This document shows positions 36,301 to 49,200 of a DNA stretch of 64,000 nt, one piece after another. This DNA is from Phocoena phocoena (taxonomy: Eukaryota > Chordata > Mammalia > Artiodactyla > Phocoenidae). The position numbers were made by a program, and so were the translations under genes. The stretch spans positions 51,353,124 through 51,417,123 of the forward strand of contig NC_089226.1 of the NCBI RefSeq assembly GCF_963924675.1. The letters run 5' to 3'. A model generated the notes under the pieces. The model did no database searches. It had not been told where the DNA came from and saw nothing but the letters and a program-made list of their open reading frames with translations. Numbering within the stretch: the stretch's first letter is position 1; each line of letters begins with the position of its first letter.

Positions 36301-36910
36301 TAATTTTTCTTTTCATAAAAATTTGACCCCATTAATTCCCTTTTCCTTCTTCACGTTTAAGTTTAGGTGATATTTCTTTAAGGAATGATTTCCTTAAAGA
36401 CCCTTTGGTTGAGCTGGGTATCTCATGGATATATTTGCCTCATTGTATTTAATTTTTATACTATTTTTTCATATCTTTCCTATTTTGTAAATTCACTGAA
36501 GGCAGGGATTCTTTCATATCAGAATTTTCAGTACCAAATATAAGGCCTAACATGAAACAATGAATACGGTCGATGTTTATCAAAATGTTGGGTTTATAAA
36601 TAGCTATTACTAATTATCATGTGTGATCTAGACCATAAACCACACTTTCATGAGGTCCTTCATATTTTTGTCCATTGGGAAAATATTTTCCTTCCTCTGG
36701 ATCTCCACTTAATTTCTTTCATGGAATTTATAATTTTCGGCCCTGCAGTATCTTGATTTATTGACATGCTTATTGCTCCAAACTAGATTGTGAAATATTT
36801 TAGTAAGAAGAACTATGTTTAATTCTTTTCTGTACTTTTGTATTCCTGGAACAGATTGGGAACATGATGGTCATCCAGTGCATGTTGAATAAATGGATGG
36901 TTAGGTGATA
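36300..36910 (+). repeat. Two consecutive L2-like 3' ends
   Basis: The first shows 'ttcactgaaggcagggattc' (about 36,490) and 'aacatgaaacaatgaatac'. The second shows 'ctagattgtgaaatatttta' (about 36,783), 'ttgtattcctggaacag' and 'gttgaataaatggatgg'. Both follow the L2 3' order in sense, so either two copies or a duplication is present. Confidence 0.6.
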
Positions 36911-38450
36911 CACACCAATGTTTGAAATAGATCCACTAGTATGTGTTACTTCTATTGGAGTATTGGGCAATCATCTAACCCAAATTCTACTTGATGATGA
37001 AATCTTTACACTTACAGTCACGGAGAAGCATCTTATAGAGTCCACAGTATGGGTGGTGGTGGTGGAGGACAGTTGGCATTGTGCACTTGTGGTAGAGCTG
37101 CCATTTATGTTGGCACAACACTTTGTGGTTTTCCACAGCCCTTATTTAACTTGACCCTGACTAAAGGCTGTCAAAGCAAGCAGAGTAAGGAGTCTTTGTT
37201 TACTGTTTCCTTTTTAGTTTGTTTAGAAAAATGTTATTGAGTAATAACCATGTTCCAGGCATTGTGCTAGACATGGAACACACAGGGGTAGAAAACTAGG
37301 AAATCGTCTTTGAGATATTACCTTATTTTAATGGCAAAAACTTTGTGTCTGAGAGAAATTGTTTTACTAACCCTGGATCACAAACTAAGTGCGTGGAAAG
37401 AATTCAGCATAAGAATTTTCTGTCAATTAAGACCTAAATTTAAGAAATAATGGAGTTCCGTACTCCATTGCATTATCTTCTTTCCAAATAATTATTTCAT
37501 TTACCCAGAGGCAGAAAATCAGTAAGCAAAATCTTTATTGTAAATGTGAACATTTTCCAGTGATGATCAAGATTATATTAAGAGAGAAAAAAGAGATTCT
37601 TTTTTTGAGATTTGTTGGCAGTCAGCTACTGCCATAACATCTTCTAGACAATTTTAGGAATGTATGATGAAGACTAGTATGAAATTGGAGATGTGTTGAT
37701 GTTTTAGGAATGAATCTTAGATTCATAATTAGAAAGACTTCATAAAGAAACAACTCTTAAGTCTCAAAACTTAGATTAGGTAAAATAAATACTTCTAATT
37801 GTATAAATAATATTTTATACAGAAATTATTTATTTACTAAACCATGTATTGAAACATATGTATATTTTACATTGTTTAATAAATTCACATATTATGTGAT
37901 ATATTACAATACATATAATACATGATGTATATTTTTCCTTCAGTATTTTGTGGTTGTTGCTATTCTGTTAAAAAAATCAATTTTATGTAGATTTTTTGAC
38001 CATGAAGTAGTAGCAAGGAAAAAAACTCACTTGGATGAAACTTTGCTATATGGCATTCACAAAGAGAATAAAGCGTATGTGGATAATTGGGGAACAGTTC
38101 TATGAGAGGTGGTGAACATCTGTTGGGAGCACAGATGTTAACTGCTATTTGGAGAAGACAGCATATTAATTCATAGCAATTATTTCAAATGGTTGGAAGA
38201 CTTCAGGTTGACGAGACACCTTTGTTTTCTTTTACCTTTCCTTTTTTTATGTCAGCAGTTATTCCATGGAACTATGCAAGCAGTTCACTGTGGAAAAATG
38301 ACAGGCTCATCATTTAGAACTCTAACTCTGCCATGTTGGCAATCTGAAAGCTCTGAGACAGTGTGTCCCAGCCTGACTTAGCCAGTCCTGAAAGGCTATA
38401 TATAAATATGAAATGGCACAAAATATGAAGGAGAAAGTAGCAAAAAATTT
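36911..38450. other. Intergenic DNA
   Basis: A faint old LINE-like piece at about 37,230-37,330. A 78-codon frame at 36,918-37,154 (+) resembles nothing known to me. Very AT-rich around 37,790-37,940. Confidence 0.45.
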
Positions 38451-38672
38451 AATAATAGCTAACACTTATATAGCACTTACTCTTGTTTTACATAGATTAA
38501 CACATTTCATTCTCACAACCTTCATATGAGGTAGCTTATGATATTACCCCTACTTCATGAGGAAGCTGAAGGAGAGATAGGTAAGGGGAAGAGATGGTAC
38601 CTGGTGGAGCTAGGAATCAACTTAGGCAGTCTGGTCTCAAGAGCCTCTGCTCTTAACCACTAAGCTGTAACT
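38451..38672 (-). repeat. MIR SINE, near full length (antisense)
   Basis: 'ataatagctaacacttatat', 'catttcattctcacaacctt', 'gtctggtctcaagagcctct' and 'gctcttaaccactaagctg' are the reverse complement of MIR from tail to tRNA head. Confidence 0.85.
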
Positions 38673-39088
38673 TGCAGAACATAAACTCATACATGTATAT
38701 GCATGTGGGTTATGTACATTTGGGTATGTGTATGACTCTGTGTGTATACATCATATACAATTGTAATGAGTTCTCCTATGCACATCTTCTTTGTACTTTT
38801 CCTAAAATGTGGCATCAGACTTTGATGAATCTAAATAGTAATCCATTCATTTATTCAGTCATTCATGCATGGCTTGAATAATGTAAGACATACATTGTTG
38901 GTAAAGGAATGCCTCAGTAAATGAATGAATGAATTCATCAGTGCCAGAATATAAGAATTAAAAATATGATTAAGTGAAGAGTGAATAAAGGAATTAATTC
39001 ACAAATCAAGAAATGTGTGAGCATCAACTTTAGTCCCTCCAGCAACAAAATAAAGAAAAAGGAGAGAGGCCCCTGAATTCATGAAGTT
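38673..39088. other. Intergenic DNA before L1-E
   Basis: AT-rich with ATG-rich TA/GT text near 38,690-38,760 and an (AATG)n-like stretch near 38,920-38,935. The end at 39,060-39,088 resembles an old LINE piece that resumes after L1-E at 39,654. Confidence 0.45.
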
Positions 39089-39105
39089 CATAGTACAGTA
39101 ATTTT

Positions 39106-39636
39106 TTTATTATTATATCTGATTTTTTTCTTATTATAGCCATCCTAGTAGGTATGAATTGGCTTCCCGTATAGTTTTATTTTTAATAGATCTTTATTGG
39201 AGTATAATTGCTTCACAACACTGTGTTAGTTTATGTTGCACAAGAAAGCGAATCAGCCGTATGCATACCCACATCCCCATATCCCCTCCCTCTTGAGCTT
39301 CCCTCCCATCCTCCTTATCCCACCCCTCTAGGTCATCGCAAAGCACCAAGCTGATCTCCCTGTGCTATGCAGCAGCTTCCCACTAGCTATCTGTTTTACA
39401 TTTGGTAGTGTATATATGTCAATGCCACTCTCACTTCGCCCCAGCTTTGCCCTCCCACCCCATGTTCTCAAGTCCATTTTCTATATCTACCTCTTTATTC
39501 CTGCCCTGCTACTAGGTTCATCAGTACCACTTTTTTTTTTTTTTTTTTAGATTCCATATATATGTGTTAGCATACGGTATTTGTTTTTCTCTTTCTGACT
39601 TACTTCACTCTGTATGACAGACTCTAGGTCCATCCG
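39106..39636 (-). mobile_element. L1: 5'-truncated L1 (L1-E) with possible short 3' transduction
   Basis: From 39,173 to 39,636 the text is an antisense L1-B-type 3' UTR plus about 85 bp of the ORF2 end ('ttagattccatatatatgtg'). A 17-bp duplication flanks it: 'catagtacagtaatttt' (39089-39105) and 'catagcatagtaatttt' (39637-39653), 15 of 17 matching. About 60 bp of other DNA lie between the left copy and the L1 tail. The right site reads TTTT/GA. Confidence 0.8.
39109..39172 (-). mobile_element. Candidate 3'-transduced segment of L1-E
   Basis: Contains 'cttattatagccatcctagt', itself like a piece of an old L1 ORF2. On the minus strand it ends in AATAATAAAAA before the terminal poly-A, a weak polyadenylation signal at best. 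Confidence 0.45.
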
Positions 39637-39724
39637 CATAGCATAGTAATTTTGAAAGACAAAAGACAAGAAATACCCAAGTCCAGTAGAGTGTTACAAG
39701 GAAAAGTGGAGTAAGAAGAAATGT

Positions 39725-39912
39725 GTCATTCCAAAGTGGTGTTCAAGTCTAACCACATGTTAGAATCTACTAGAAACCTTTGAAAAAAAAATCCATTGCC
39801 AGTGTCCCAGTCTAGACAAACTGAATCCAAGTCTTGGGTGCTAAATGCCAGGCATGTGTGATTGTCCCATACGATTCTGATATGTGCAGCCATCATTTGA
39901 GAACCACTGGTC
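39725..39912 (+). mobile_element. MER5A-like hAT-Charlie MITE
   Basis: 'caaagtggtgttcaagtct', 'acatgttagaatctactag', 'acgattctgatatgtgcag' and the end 'tttgagaaccactgg' follow the MER5A order from left to right terminus. No coding capacity. Confidence 0.75.
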
Positions 39913-40744
39913 AGAAAAAGGGAGCTCTCTAGAGAGTTTTTATAGAGGAGAGAGCTTTCTGGTTGAGTCTTGAAAAGTCAAGTCTTTGCTAGGGTAGAAC
40001 AATTGGGGGGATGGGTAAGGACAGGGACGGAACAGCAAGGGGGAGGGGCCAGAAACAGGAGGAAAGGCAAGGGAGAAAATTGCTAAATACAGAGAAACTT
40101 CTTGGCAGAATTACAGTTTACTCTGCTTCTGTAGCCTCTGAGCCCCTGGGCCCTTTGTCTCATTCTATCTGCCTTAACTCGTTGGCAGACAGGAATTAAA
40201 ACACTCATCTGGGCTATGGTGTCCTGGACTTATTTAGGATAATGGCCTTTATCGATTGTGGTTCTTTGCCTGTAGGCCTCATTGGCCGTTTCAGCTTCAA
40301 CTTTGACTTCAGACTCCGACTTCCCTAAATAGCTTCTAAATTGACTTTAAAATGCTCCATCTAAATTACTTAAAGGCTTTCCTCAGCCACCCCATCAATT
40401 TCTAGAGAATGAGATCTTGCCAACAATCAAGATTTTGTAGCACTTCTCAAGCCAAATAAAAGCTACAGCCCTTGCCCTAAGGAGTTTACCTCCAGGGAAG
40501 TAGGTGTCACCGTGTACTTAAAAATACATAAAATGCTATGATTTGAAATTGGATCCAGAAATGCTGACTCTCTCCCTGTGGTTAGAGCTGTTAACTACTT
40601 TACTGAGCGTTTTGTATCATTTCAGTCTGACAATACAGTGGCTATAACATTTTGTGCTGCTCATATTAAAAGAATCTGTATAGTGCTTTTAAAATCATCT
40701 GAAAGGGTCTTTAGAGGTTTTGACTATTGTCTTTGCTGAATGAT
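39913..40744. other. Intergenic DNA
   Basis: An old LINE-like stretch at about 39,925-40,000 ('gttgagtcttgaaaagtcaa'). No gene recognised in the rest. Confidence 0.45.
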
Positions 40745-40925
40745 AATGACAATAGCTGATGATTCTAATAGCTGGCACCCTTGAGCATTTACTGTGTGGT
40801 AGTCAATATTCTTAGCACTTGGCCTGTATTCATTTATTAAAAGCTCTCAACAAGCCTGTGATAGTAGCAATTTATAATTTTTAATTTATAGATGGCAAAT
40901 TCATGAGTCTGAATATGTATAAATT
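40745..40925 (-). repeat. MIR SINE relic (antisense)
   Basis: 'gacaatagctgatgattct', 'tgagcatttactgtgtggta', 'ttcttagcacttggcctgt' and 'atttatagatggcaaattc' give the reverse MIR order. Confidence 0.7.
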
Positions 40926-41017
40926 CAGTGAAAAATGCCTAAATAGCTTAATGAATAAGTGATTCTTTTTATGCATCTGATATGAAAACTGAATTGTGTA
41001 ACACCAAGTAATAACAC

Positions 41018-41225
41018 TCTTTATTTAATAATTACAAATAACCAGACACTGTTCTAGGTGCTTTATTATTACCTCTTTTAACCCCTACAGCAATCCTATT
41101 TTTTCCACTTTGCAATTTAAGAAACTAACACCCTGACGGGCAATTGACTTTTTGACCTCACACAGCTAATGTTAGATATAAGGTCTTATCTTATGTCGTG
41201 CTTCTACAGTTTCCCATAGCCTACA
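41018..41225 (-). repeat. MIR SINE relic (antisense)
   Basis: 'gacactgttctaggtgcttt', 'aacccctacagcaatcctat' and 'tgacctcacacagctaatg' give the reverse MIR order. It lies about 95 bp after another MIR in the same orientation. Confidence 0.75.
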
Positions 41226-41274
41226 AAGAAGTAAGAGATTTCAAATAAGTCCTACAATTTGGGAAATAAAGATA

Positions 41275-41282
<8 letters not shown>

Positions 41283-41364
<82 letters not shown>

Positions 41365-41440
41365 CCCACACACACACTCCCCCTCTCTCCCTCCCCCTCC
41401 CTCCCTCTCCTTCTTCTCTGTCTCTGTCTCTCTCTCTTTC
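41283..41440. repeat. (CT)n microsatellite with CA and CCCT interruptions
   Basis: About 160 bp, almost purely pyrimidine on the plus strand: (CT)n, a short CACACACA, then CCCTC units and CT again. The repeated SLSLSL and ERERER frames across it are products of the repeat. Confidence 0.95.
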
Positions 41441-42889
41441 TGAATCGTATTTCATGAAACTCAAGAGTAACAACAAAGACTTACACTTTTTATATATTAC
41501 AACACATTCTCCTGAGTTTTGCAGACAGGGACCATAACACACACAAGCCAGGTTGCAATATACGTGCATTTATCACACCTTCTGATGTGACTTCAGCCTT
41601 TTCTCTTCTGATATGGTTTCTCCAATAGCAAGTAAGTGAAAGCGACATCATTATTATAAAGGTAATCTTCAATATCTTTGGATTTATTTGCTTGTTTATT
41701 TTATTTATTTACAAGCACTGGAACTTAGTAAAACGTGCCTTGCAGTTGGCCTCAGAATTGTACTACTCTGGGGTGTCATGCTACTTTGAAAACCAGACCT
41801 GGTTTATTATGAGACTTGGCAAGATTGTTGTTATGTTTGGCTTGCTTTGTATTTGGTCAGTTACTTGGTTGCTTTTTCTTTGTTTTATTATTTGTGTGGA
41901 CTGGATACTTTTCATTTGATTTTAATACAGGTTCCCCATCCTATTCTCAGGAGATTCTGATCAGTAAATAAGGACAAGTCCCTAAAAGTTGTACTTGTAA
42001 AAATGTCCTTTTGTTGTTCTATCCATAGCCATGTTTGTGAACCAACTCCAGGCGCAGGTTGACACTCTACACTACAAAATGCCACAAGTGACTCCTCTCA
42101 ACCATTCCCTTCTGTCTATATGACAGTGTCTTCTTCCATTACACAATAAACGATGAAAACAAGGGGTTACCAAGGTAAGAGCAGTTATGCTAAAATGGCT
42201 CGATCATTTTTAAAGTGTCAGGTCTTTGCTCTCTCAGGACCCTTTACCACAGAAGAACATTCATATTTCTTCTAGTTCCCCTAATAATAATACTAAAAAT
42301 AAAATAAATAAAATAAAACAAAATGAATAAGACTCCTTGTGTCTCCAGTCCATTGCCAACTTTAATTCATAACCGTCAGTATTAATTCAGGCCTAAGGTC
42401 TCTAGGAAAGATAACAGATGCCTAGACTGTTTTTTTTTTTCTACATTTGATTTTCTCATGTTCCATCAAGGTTGGCTAAATCTATTTAGTCCAGATTCCA
42501 GCCTCAGGCATCTCTAAATGTGTTAGTTTAATACTTTGTCATCTCTCTTTTGCATTCTTCATGGAAGATAGATAGTTTTATATTAAGAAACTATGATAAA
42601 GTGTTTCCTGACAAGGAAAAAATTGATTCTGGGAACCTCCATCAAACACACAGAATTGATTTTTCTCATTTTGTACTGAAATCACAAAATGCTTGCTGAA
42701 AAGCATCTACATGCAGGATCTTCCCTTTAGTGACATGTATGAAAGGAATATTTACAGTATTTCCTTTCCCATAGCTCTTGTGAGATAGAAAAGATTACAG
42801 AAATCAGAGGATTGTCATGAATCCAGCATAGAAGGGACAGGAAGATGGTACCAGAACCAGAACTGAGAAATCACTAGAGCTAACATTAC
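41441..42889. other. Intergenic DNA
   Basis: No gene supported. A-rich short repeat (AAATA)n-like at about 42,290-42,325. Nothing else recognised. Confidence 0.45.
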
Positions 42890-43015
42890 TGACCTATCTC
42901 ATCTCAAAGAAGTCACTTGCACTTCCCAAGCCTCAATTTACACCTCTGTAAAATGGACTTACTACTATGTTATAGGTTATTGATGAGGTTTACCGAGGTA
43001 AAGAATATTGTCAAA
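42890..43015 (+). repeat. MIR SINE relic, partial
   Basis: 'aagaagtcacttgcacttc', 'ccaagcctcaatttacacct', 'ctgtaaaatggacttact' are MIR core and 3' text. Confidence 0.7.
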
Positions 43016-43144
43016 TATATTTTCAAATATTTAAAAACAAAGACTCTCCTACAAATACAGAAAGAAAATGTAAGAATATATTAAATCATTAATACAGAAA
43101 CCATGAAGATGATAAAGCTAGTAGCAAGAACACTTGAAGAACTA

Positions 43145-43265
43145 TGTATTTGCATGAGTTTTGTTTAAATATATGTAAAACAGATTCACTTTGCTTTATG
43201 CCTGAAACTAACACAACATTGTAAATCAACTATACCCCAATAAAAAATTTTTTTAAATAAAAAAT
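43145..43265 (+). mobile_element. Short L1 3' end, third 3' UTR type
   Basis: 'aaaacagattcactttgc', 'ctgaaactaacacaacattg' and 'actataccccaataaaaaat' are an artiodactyl L1 3' terminus in sense. Related to the antisense piece at 26,484-26,725. Confidence 0.75.
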
Positions 43266-43367
43266 AGTTCTGATAAAAAAAAACCGTGTTAGACTAAGAT
43301 TTTTAGGTTAGACATAAAAATGGTTAATGTTGCTCAGGACAATAAAATTATAACCTTTGAGTTACAT

Positions 43368-46300
43368 TTTCTTTTTTGTTGTTGTTGAAGTATAGTGGAA
43401 ATACAACATTGCATTAGTTTTAGGTGTACAACGTAGTAGTTTATCTTCATATTCATATTCATTATGAATTGATCACCATGATGTCTAGAAACAATCTGTC
43501 ACCAAAGTCATTACAATATTATTGACTCTATTCACTATACTGTACATTACATCACCGTGACTTATTTATTTTATAACTGGACGTTTATACCTCCTCATCT
43601 CTTTCATCTATTTTGCCTGACCACCTACCTTCTCCCCTCTGTGAAACACAAGTTTGTTCTCTGTATCCATGAGTCTGTTTCGTTTTGTTTTGTTTGTTCA
43701 TTTGTTTTTTAGATTCCATATTTAAGTGAAATGATACAGTATTTTTATTTCTCTGTCTGACTTATTTAACATATTACCCTGTAGGTCCATCCATGTTGTC
43801 ACAAATGGCAAGATTTCATGCTTTTTTAGGGCTAAGTAAAATTCCATTTATGCATTCATCTATCAATGGATACTTGGGTTGCTTCCATATCTTGGCTGTT
43901 GTAAATAATGATGCAGTGAACACAGGGGTGCATATGTCTTTTCAAATTAGTCAGGGATTTTTGGTGGATAAATACCCAGAAGTGAAACTGTTGGATCATC
44001 TGATAGGTATTTAAAATATTTTTTGAGGAATCTCCATACTGTTTTTCATAGGGGTTGTATCAATTTATATTTCCACCAACAGTGCACAGGGGTTCCCTTC
44101 TCTCTACATCCTCATCATCAGTTGTTATTTGTTGTCTTTTTGCTAATAGCCATTCTGACAAGTGTGAGGTGATATCTCATTATGGTTTTGATTTGCATTT
44201 CCCTGATGATTGGTGATGTTGAGCATTTTTTCATGTGTCTGTTGGCCATTTCTGTGTCTTCTTTGATAAAAAAAAAAGTCTGCTCAAGACTTCTGCCCAC
44301 TTTTTAATTGGTTTTCTTGTCATTGTCTTTTGATATTGAGTTATGTGATTTCTTTATAAAATTTGGATATTAACCCTTTATCAGGTATGTCATTTGCAAA
44401 TATTTTCTCCATTCAGTAGGTTGCCTTTTCATTTTGTTGATGGTTTCCTTCACTGTGCAAAAGCTTTTTAGTTTGATGTAGTCCCATTTGTTTATTTTTG
44501 CTTTTATTGCCCTTGCCTGAGGTGATAGTCAAAAAAATATTGCTAAGACCAATGTCAAAGAGAATACTGCCTATGTTTTCTTCTAGGAGTTTTATGGTTT
44601 CAGATCTTACATTTAAATCTTTAATCCATTTTGAATTTATTTTTGTATATGGTGTAAAAATATTGTCTAGTTTCATCCTTTTGCATATAGTTGTCCAGTT
44701 TTCTCAGCACCATTTACTAAATAAAGTCTGTCTCTTTCCCCATTGTATAATCTTGCCTCCTTAGTTGAAGATTAATTGGTCATATAAAAGTAGTTTATTT
44801 CTTCGCATGAGCATGGTATAGCTTTCCATTTATTTGTGTCATCTTCCATTTCTTTCATTAATGTCTTATAGTTTTAAATACAGGTCTTTCACCTCTTGGT
44901 TAAGTTTATTCCTAGGTATTTTATTCTTTTTATTGCAGTTGTAAATAACATTGTTTTCTTAATTTCTCCTTCTGACAGTTCATTATCAGTGTATAGAAAC
45001 ACAACAGATTTCTGCATTTTGATTTTGTATCCTGCAACTTTACTGAATTTATGTATTAGTTTTAATTATTTTTATGCTGGAGTCTGTAAGGTTTTCTATA
45101 TATAACATTATTCCATCTGCAAACAGTGACAGGTTTACTTCTTCCATTCTGAATTGTATGCCTGTTATCTTTTTCTCTTTTCTGATTGTTCTGGCTAGAA
45201 CTTCTAATACTATGTTGAATAAAAATGGTGAAAGTGGTGACAGAACACATCCTTTTCTTATTCCTGATCTTAGAGGTAAAACTTTCAACTTTTTACCTTA
45301 GACTATTATGTTAGCTGTGAGGTTGACTTATATAGCCTTTACTATGCTGAAATATGTTCCCTCTATACCCACCTTGTTGAGAATTTTTATCATAAATGAA
45401 TGTTGAATTTTGTCAAATGCTTTTTATACGTCTATTGAGAATATCATATTATTTGTATCCTTCATTTGTTACTGTGGTATATCACATTGATTGATTTGTG
45501 GATATTAAACCATCATTGCATCTTGGAATAAACCCCATTGGATCATGATTTATGATCCTTTTTATGTATTGTTGAATTTGGTTTGGTAATATTTTGTTGA
45601 GAATTTTTGCATCTGTTTTCATCAGGCATATTGGCCTGTAATTTTCTTTTTTGTGGTGTCTTTGTCTGGTTTGGGTGTCAGGGTACCATTAGTTGACCTC
45701 ATAGAATAAGTCTGGGAGTGTTCTTTCATCTTTAGTTATTTTGGAATATTTTGAGAAGGATAGATATTAACTCTTCCCTAAATGTTTGATAGAATTTACC
45801 TGTCAAGCCATCTGGTACTGGACCTTTATTTGCTGGGAGTGTTTTGAATACTGATTCAGTTTCATTACTAATGATCGGTCTGTTCATTTTTTTTTTTTTT
45901 CTTTTTCTTCCCGATTCACTCTTGAAAGATTGTATGTTTTTAGGAATTTATTCATTTATTTTATTTTGGGACTATAATTGTTCACAGTAATCTCGTGATT
46001 CTTTGTATTTCTGTGCTGTAAGTTGTAACTTCTCTTTCATTTCTGATTTTACTTATTTGAGCACTCTCTCTTTTTTATGAGTCTGGCTAAAGGCTTATCA
46101 ATTTTGTTTATCTTTTCAAAGAACCATCTCTTAGTTTCATTGATCTTTTCAATTGTATTTTTTAGTCTCAATTTCAGTTATTTTCACTCTGATCTTTATT
46201 AGTTCCATCTTTCTACTAACTTTGGGCTTTGTTCTTTTTCTAGTTCCTTTAGGTGTAAAGTTAGTTTATTTGAGATTTTTCTTATTTCCTCAGATAGGTC

Positions 46301-49200
46301 TATAAGATTATATACATCCTCTTAGAATTGCTCTTCCTGTGTCCCATAGATTTTGGAATGTTGTAGTTTCCTTTTTATTTGTTTCAAGGAATTTTTTTTT
46401 TAATTTCCTCTTTGATTTTTTTCATTGACCCATTGGTCATTTAGAAGCATGTTTTTTAGTCTCCATGTGTTTGTGTTTTTCTCCCAGTTTTCTCCTTTCA
46501 ACTGTTTTCTAGTTTTATACCATTGAGGTGGAAAATGATGCTTAGTCTGATTTCAATCTTTTTAAATTTATTGAGACTTTTTTGTGGCTTAACGTGTGAT
46601 CTATGCTAGGGAATGTTCCATGTATACTTAAAAAGAATGTTTTGCTCTTTTGAGGTTTAATGTACTGTATATTCTCTTAAATCTATCTGGTTTACTTTGT
46701 TGTTTAAGACCAATGTTTTCCTGTTGATAGTCTGTCTGGATGATTCATCCATTTATGTAAGTGGGGTGTTTAACTCCCCTAGTGTTATTCTATTACTGTC
46801 AGAATCTCCTTTTATGTCTGTTAATATTTGCTTTATGTATTTAGGTCCTCCAATGTTGGGTGCATAGATATTTACAAATTTTATATCCTCTTGTTGGAGT
46901 GATCCCTTTACCATTATGTACTGTCCTTTTGTGTCTCTTATTAGTCTTTGATTTAAAGTCTATTTTTATCTAAGTATTGCCATCCCAGTTTTCTTTCTGT
47001 TTCCATTTGCATGGAATGTCTTTTTCCATACATACACTTTCAGTCTGTGTGTAACTTTAGGTCTGAAGGGAGTCTCTTGTAGGCAGCATATACAGGAATT
47101 TTCTTTTTAAATTCATTCAGCCATCTATGTCTTTTGATTGGAGCATTTATTTTATTTATACTTAAAGTAATTATTTGTTAGTATGTACTTATTGCCATTT
47201 TGTTAATTATTTTCTGATTTTTTTAGTTCTTCCCTGTTCCTTTCTTCTTCTCTTGTTCTCCTGTGAATTGATGACTTTCTTTAGTGTTATGTTTGTATTT
47301 ATTTCTTTTTTGTGTGTGTGTATATGTGTTATAGGTTTTTGGTTTGTGGTTACCATGAGATTTATATAAATAAGCTATGTATATAGTGGTCTATTTTAAG
47401 TTGATTGTCACTTAAGTGCAATTGCATTCTGAAAGCACTATATTTTTCTTTCCTGCCCCCACATTTTATGTTTTGGCATCATATTATATATCTTTTCATT
47501 TTGCATATCATTTAACTATTTTAGATACAGATGATTTTACTACCTTTTTTTTTTTCTTTTAATCTCTGTCCTAGCTTCACATGTGGTTGATCCACTACTT
47601 TTACTATACATTTGCTTTTAGCAATGAGAATTTTTCTTTCCTAATTTTCTTGTTTCTAGTTATGACCTTTTCTTTTCCATATAAAGAAGTTTCTTTATTA
47701 TTTCTTGTAAGGCTAATTTATTGGTGATATACTCCTTTAGCTTTTGCTTGTTTGAGAAACTCTTAATCTCTTCTACAATTGTGAATGAACCTTGCCAGGC
47801 ACTTTGAATATATCTTGCCCATCCCTTGTGGTCTATAAAGTTCCACTGAAAATCAGCTGATAGTCTCACATACAAGGGATTTCCTTGTATGTAACCTATT
47901 GCTTTTCTCTTGAGGATTTTAAGATTCTCTCTTTATCCTTAACTTTTGACATTTTAATTATAATGTGTTTCAGTGAGGTTCTCTGGGTTTATCTTATTTG
48001 AAACTCTCTGTGCTTCCTGGACTTGGATATCTGTTTCTGTTGCCCCATTAGGGAAATTTTCAGCCATAATTTCTTCAATTAATTTTTCTGTCCTTTTCTC
48101 TCTCCTCTTTCCCTGGGATCCCTGTAAGGTGAATATTATTACACTTGATGTTTCAGAGGTCTCTTACTCTCCTCATTTTTTCTTGTTTCTTTTTGCTGTT
48201 CTGATTGGGTGATTTCTGCTCTCCTGTTTTCCAGACCACTGATCTGTTCTTCTGCATCCTCTAATCTCCTGTTGATTTCTTCTAGTGTATTTTTCGTGTC
48301 AATAATTATTGTTTTCTTCAGTTCTAATTGGTTCTTTTTTATATTTTATCTTTGTTGAATTTCTCACTGAGTTCATTTATTGTTCTCCTGAGTTCAGGAA
48401 GTATCTTTATTATCATTACTTTGAACTCTTTATCTGGTAAATTGCTTATCTCTGTTTCATTTCATCCTTTCTTTGATGTTTTGTCTTGTTCTTTCGTTTA
48501 GAAGGCATCCCTTTGTCTACTCATTTTGTCTAACTCACTCTCTCTCTTTCTATGTGTTGGGTAGATCAGGTACATTTCCCAGTCTTGAAAGAATGACCAT
48601 ACATAAAAGGTGTCCTGTGGGACCCAGTGGCATGGTAACTAGAGTCAGGTGCTCAAAGGCTATTTTCTTTGTGGGCTGCATGTGCCCTCCTGTTTCACTG
48701 GGTTGCAATTTCTGTGGGTTTGCTAATGGATGTCGTTGTACCCTGGCCCTACTGGCTGTAAGGCACAGCTGTGACTGTTGCGAGCATGTTATCGTGTGGG
48801 GCTGAACCCGTGGAGCAAGGGTTACTTTGCACGCTGCCCAATAAGTGGGGTGGGACTAGCCTGGCCAGGGCAGGCAGGTCGAGTCCTCAGGGGAATGGTA
48901 GGGCAGGGTGTACAGTGGTAGCTCAGTTAAAGGAGAGTGATGGAAATGGGGCTTGCCAGCACTGAGACAGCTAGGTGGAAGGGGAGTAAAAAATGGCACC
49001 CACCAGTACTTTAGTCCCTGGAGAAATTTCCACCAGATCCTTGCCTCTTGGGCTAACACCCTAAAATTTAGTCAATGAATCTCCTTCTTGTATGACCCAG
49101 GTGTTTTTCAAGCTCCTACCTCTGTGCTGGGACTTGGAGTAAGTGAGTGTTACTGTGAGGCCTTTGAGAGCAGAGTCTCAGTCTCCCACAGCCCTTTTGT
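43368..49200 (-). mobile_element. L1: Older, near full-length LINE-1, copy L1-C
   Basis: Minus strand order: 5' UTR relic (about 49,200-48,490), ORF1 relic (about 48,480-47,240), ORF2 relic (47,198-43,709), 3' UTR (43,708-43,368). It is clearly more diverged than L1-A and L1-B, and no SINE is nested in it. The outer 5' limit is uncertain and I found no duplication. The 5' UTR region shows higher GC around 48,700-49,000. Confidence 0.82.
43709..47198 (-). pseudogene. L1-C ORF2 relic
   Basis: The start region (ATG at 47,198-47,196) reads M-A-I-S-T-Y then a stop, so even the first codons are broken. Open pieces remain at 44,676-44,413 (upstream of the C-terminal domain) and 45,288-45,049 (palm). 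In the palm piece the catalytic motif reads FADG instead of FADD (about 45,110-45,125). '[11 protein letters not shown]' before it is typical of L1 RT. Frames are interrupted throughout. The stop TAA is at 43,709-43,711. Dead and old. Confidence 0.8.

Noticed and set aside
36918..37154. 78-codon open frame (MFEIDPLVCVTSIGVLG)
   Set aside because: No family resemblance, no splice or promoter context. I could not support a gene.
41252..41569. Open frames of repeated SLSL or ERER residues
   Set aside because: Direct translation of the (CT)n tract in several frames.
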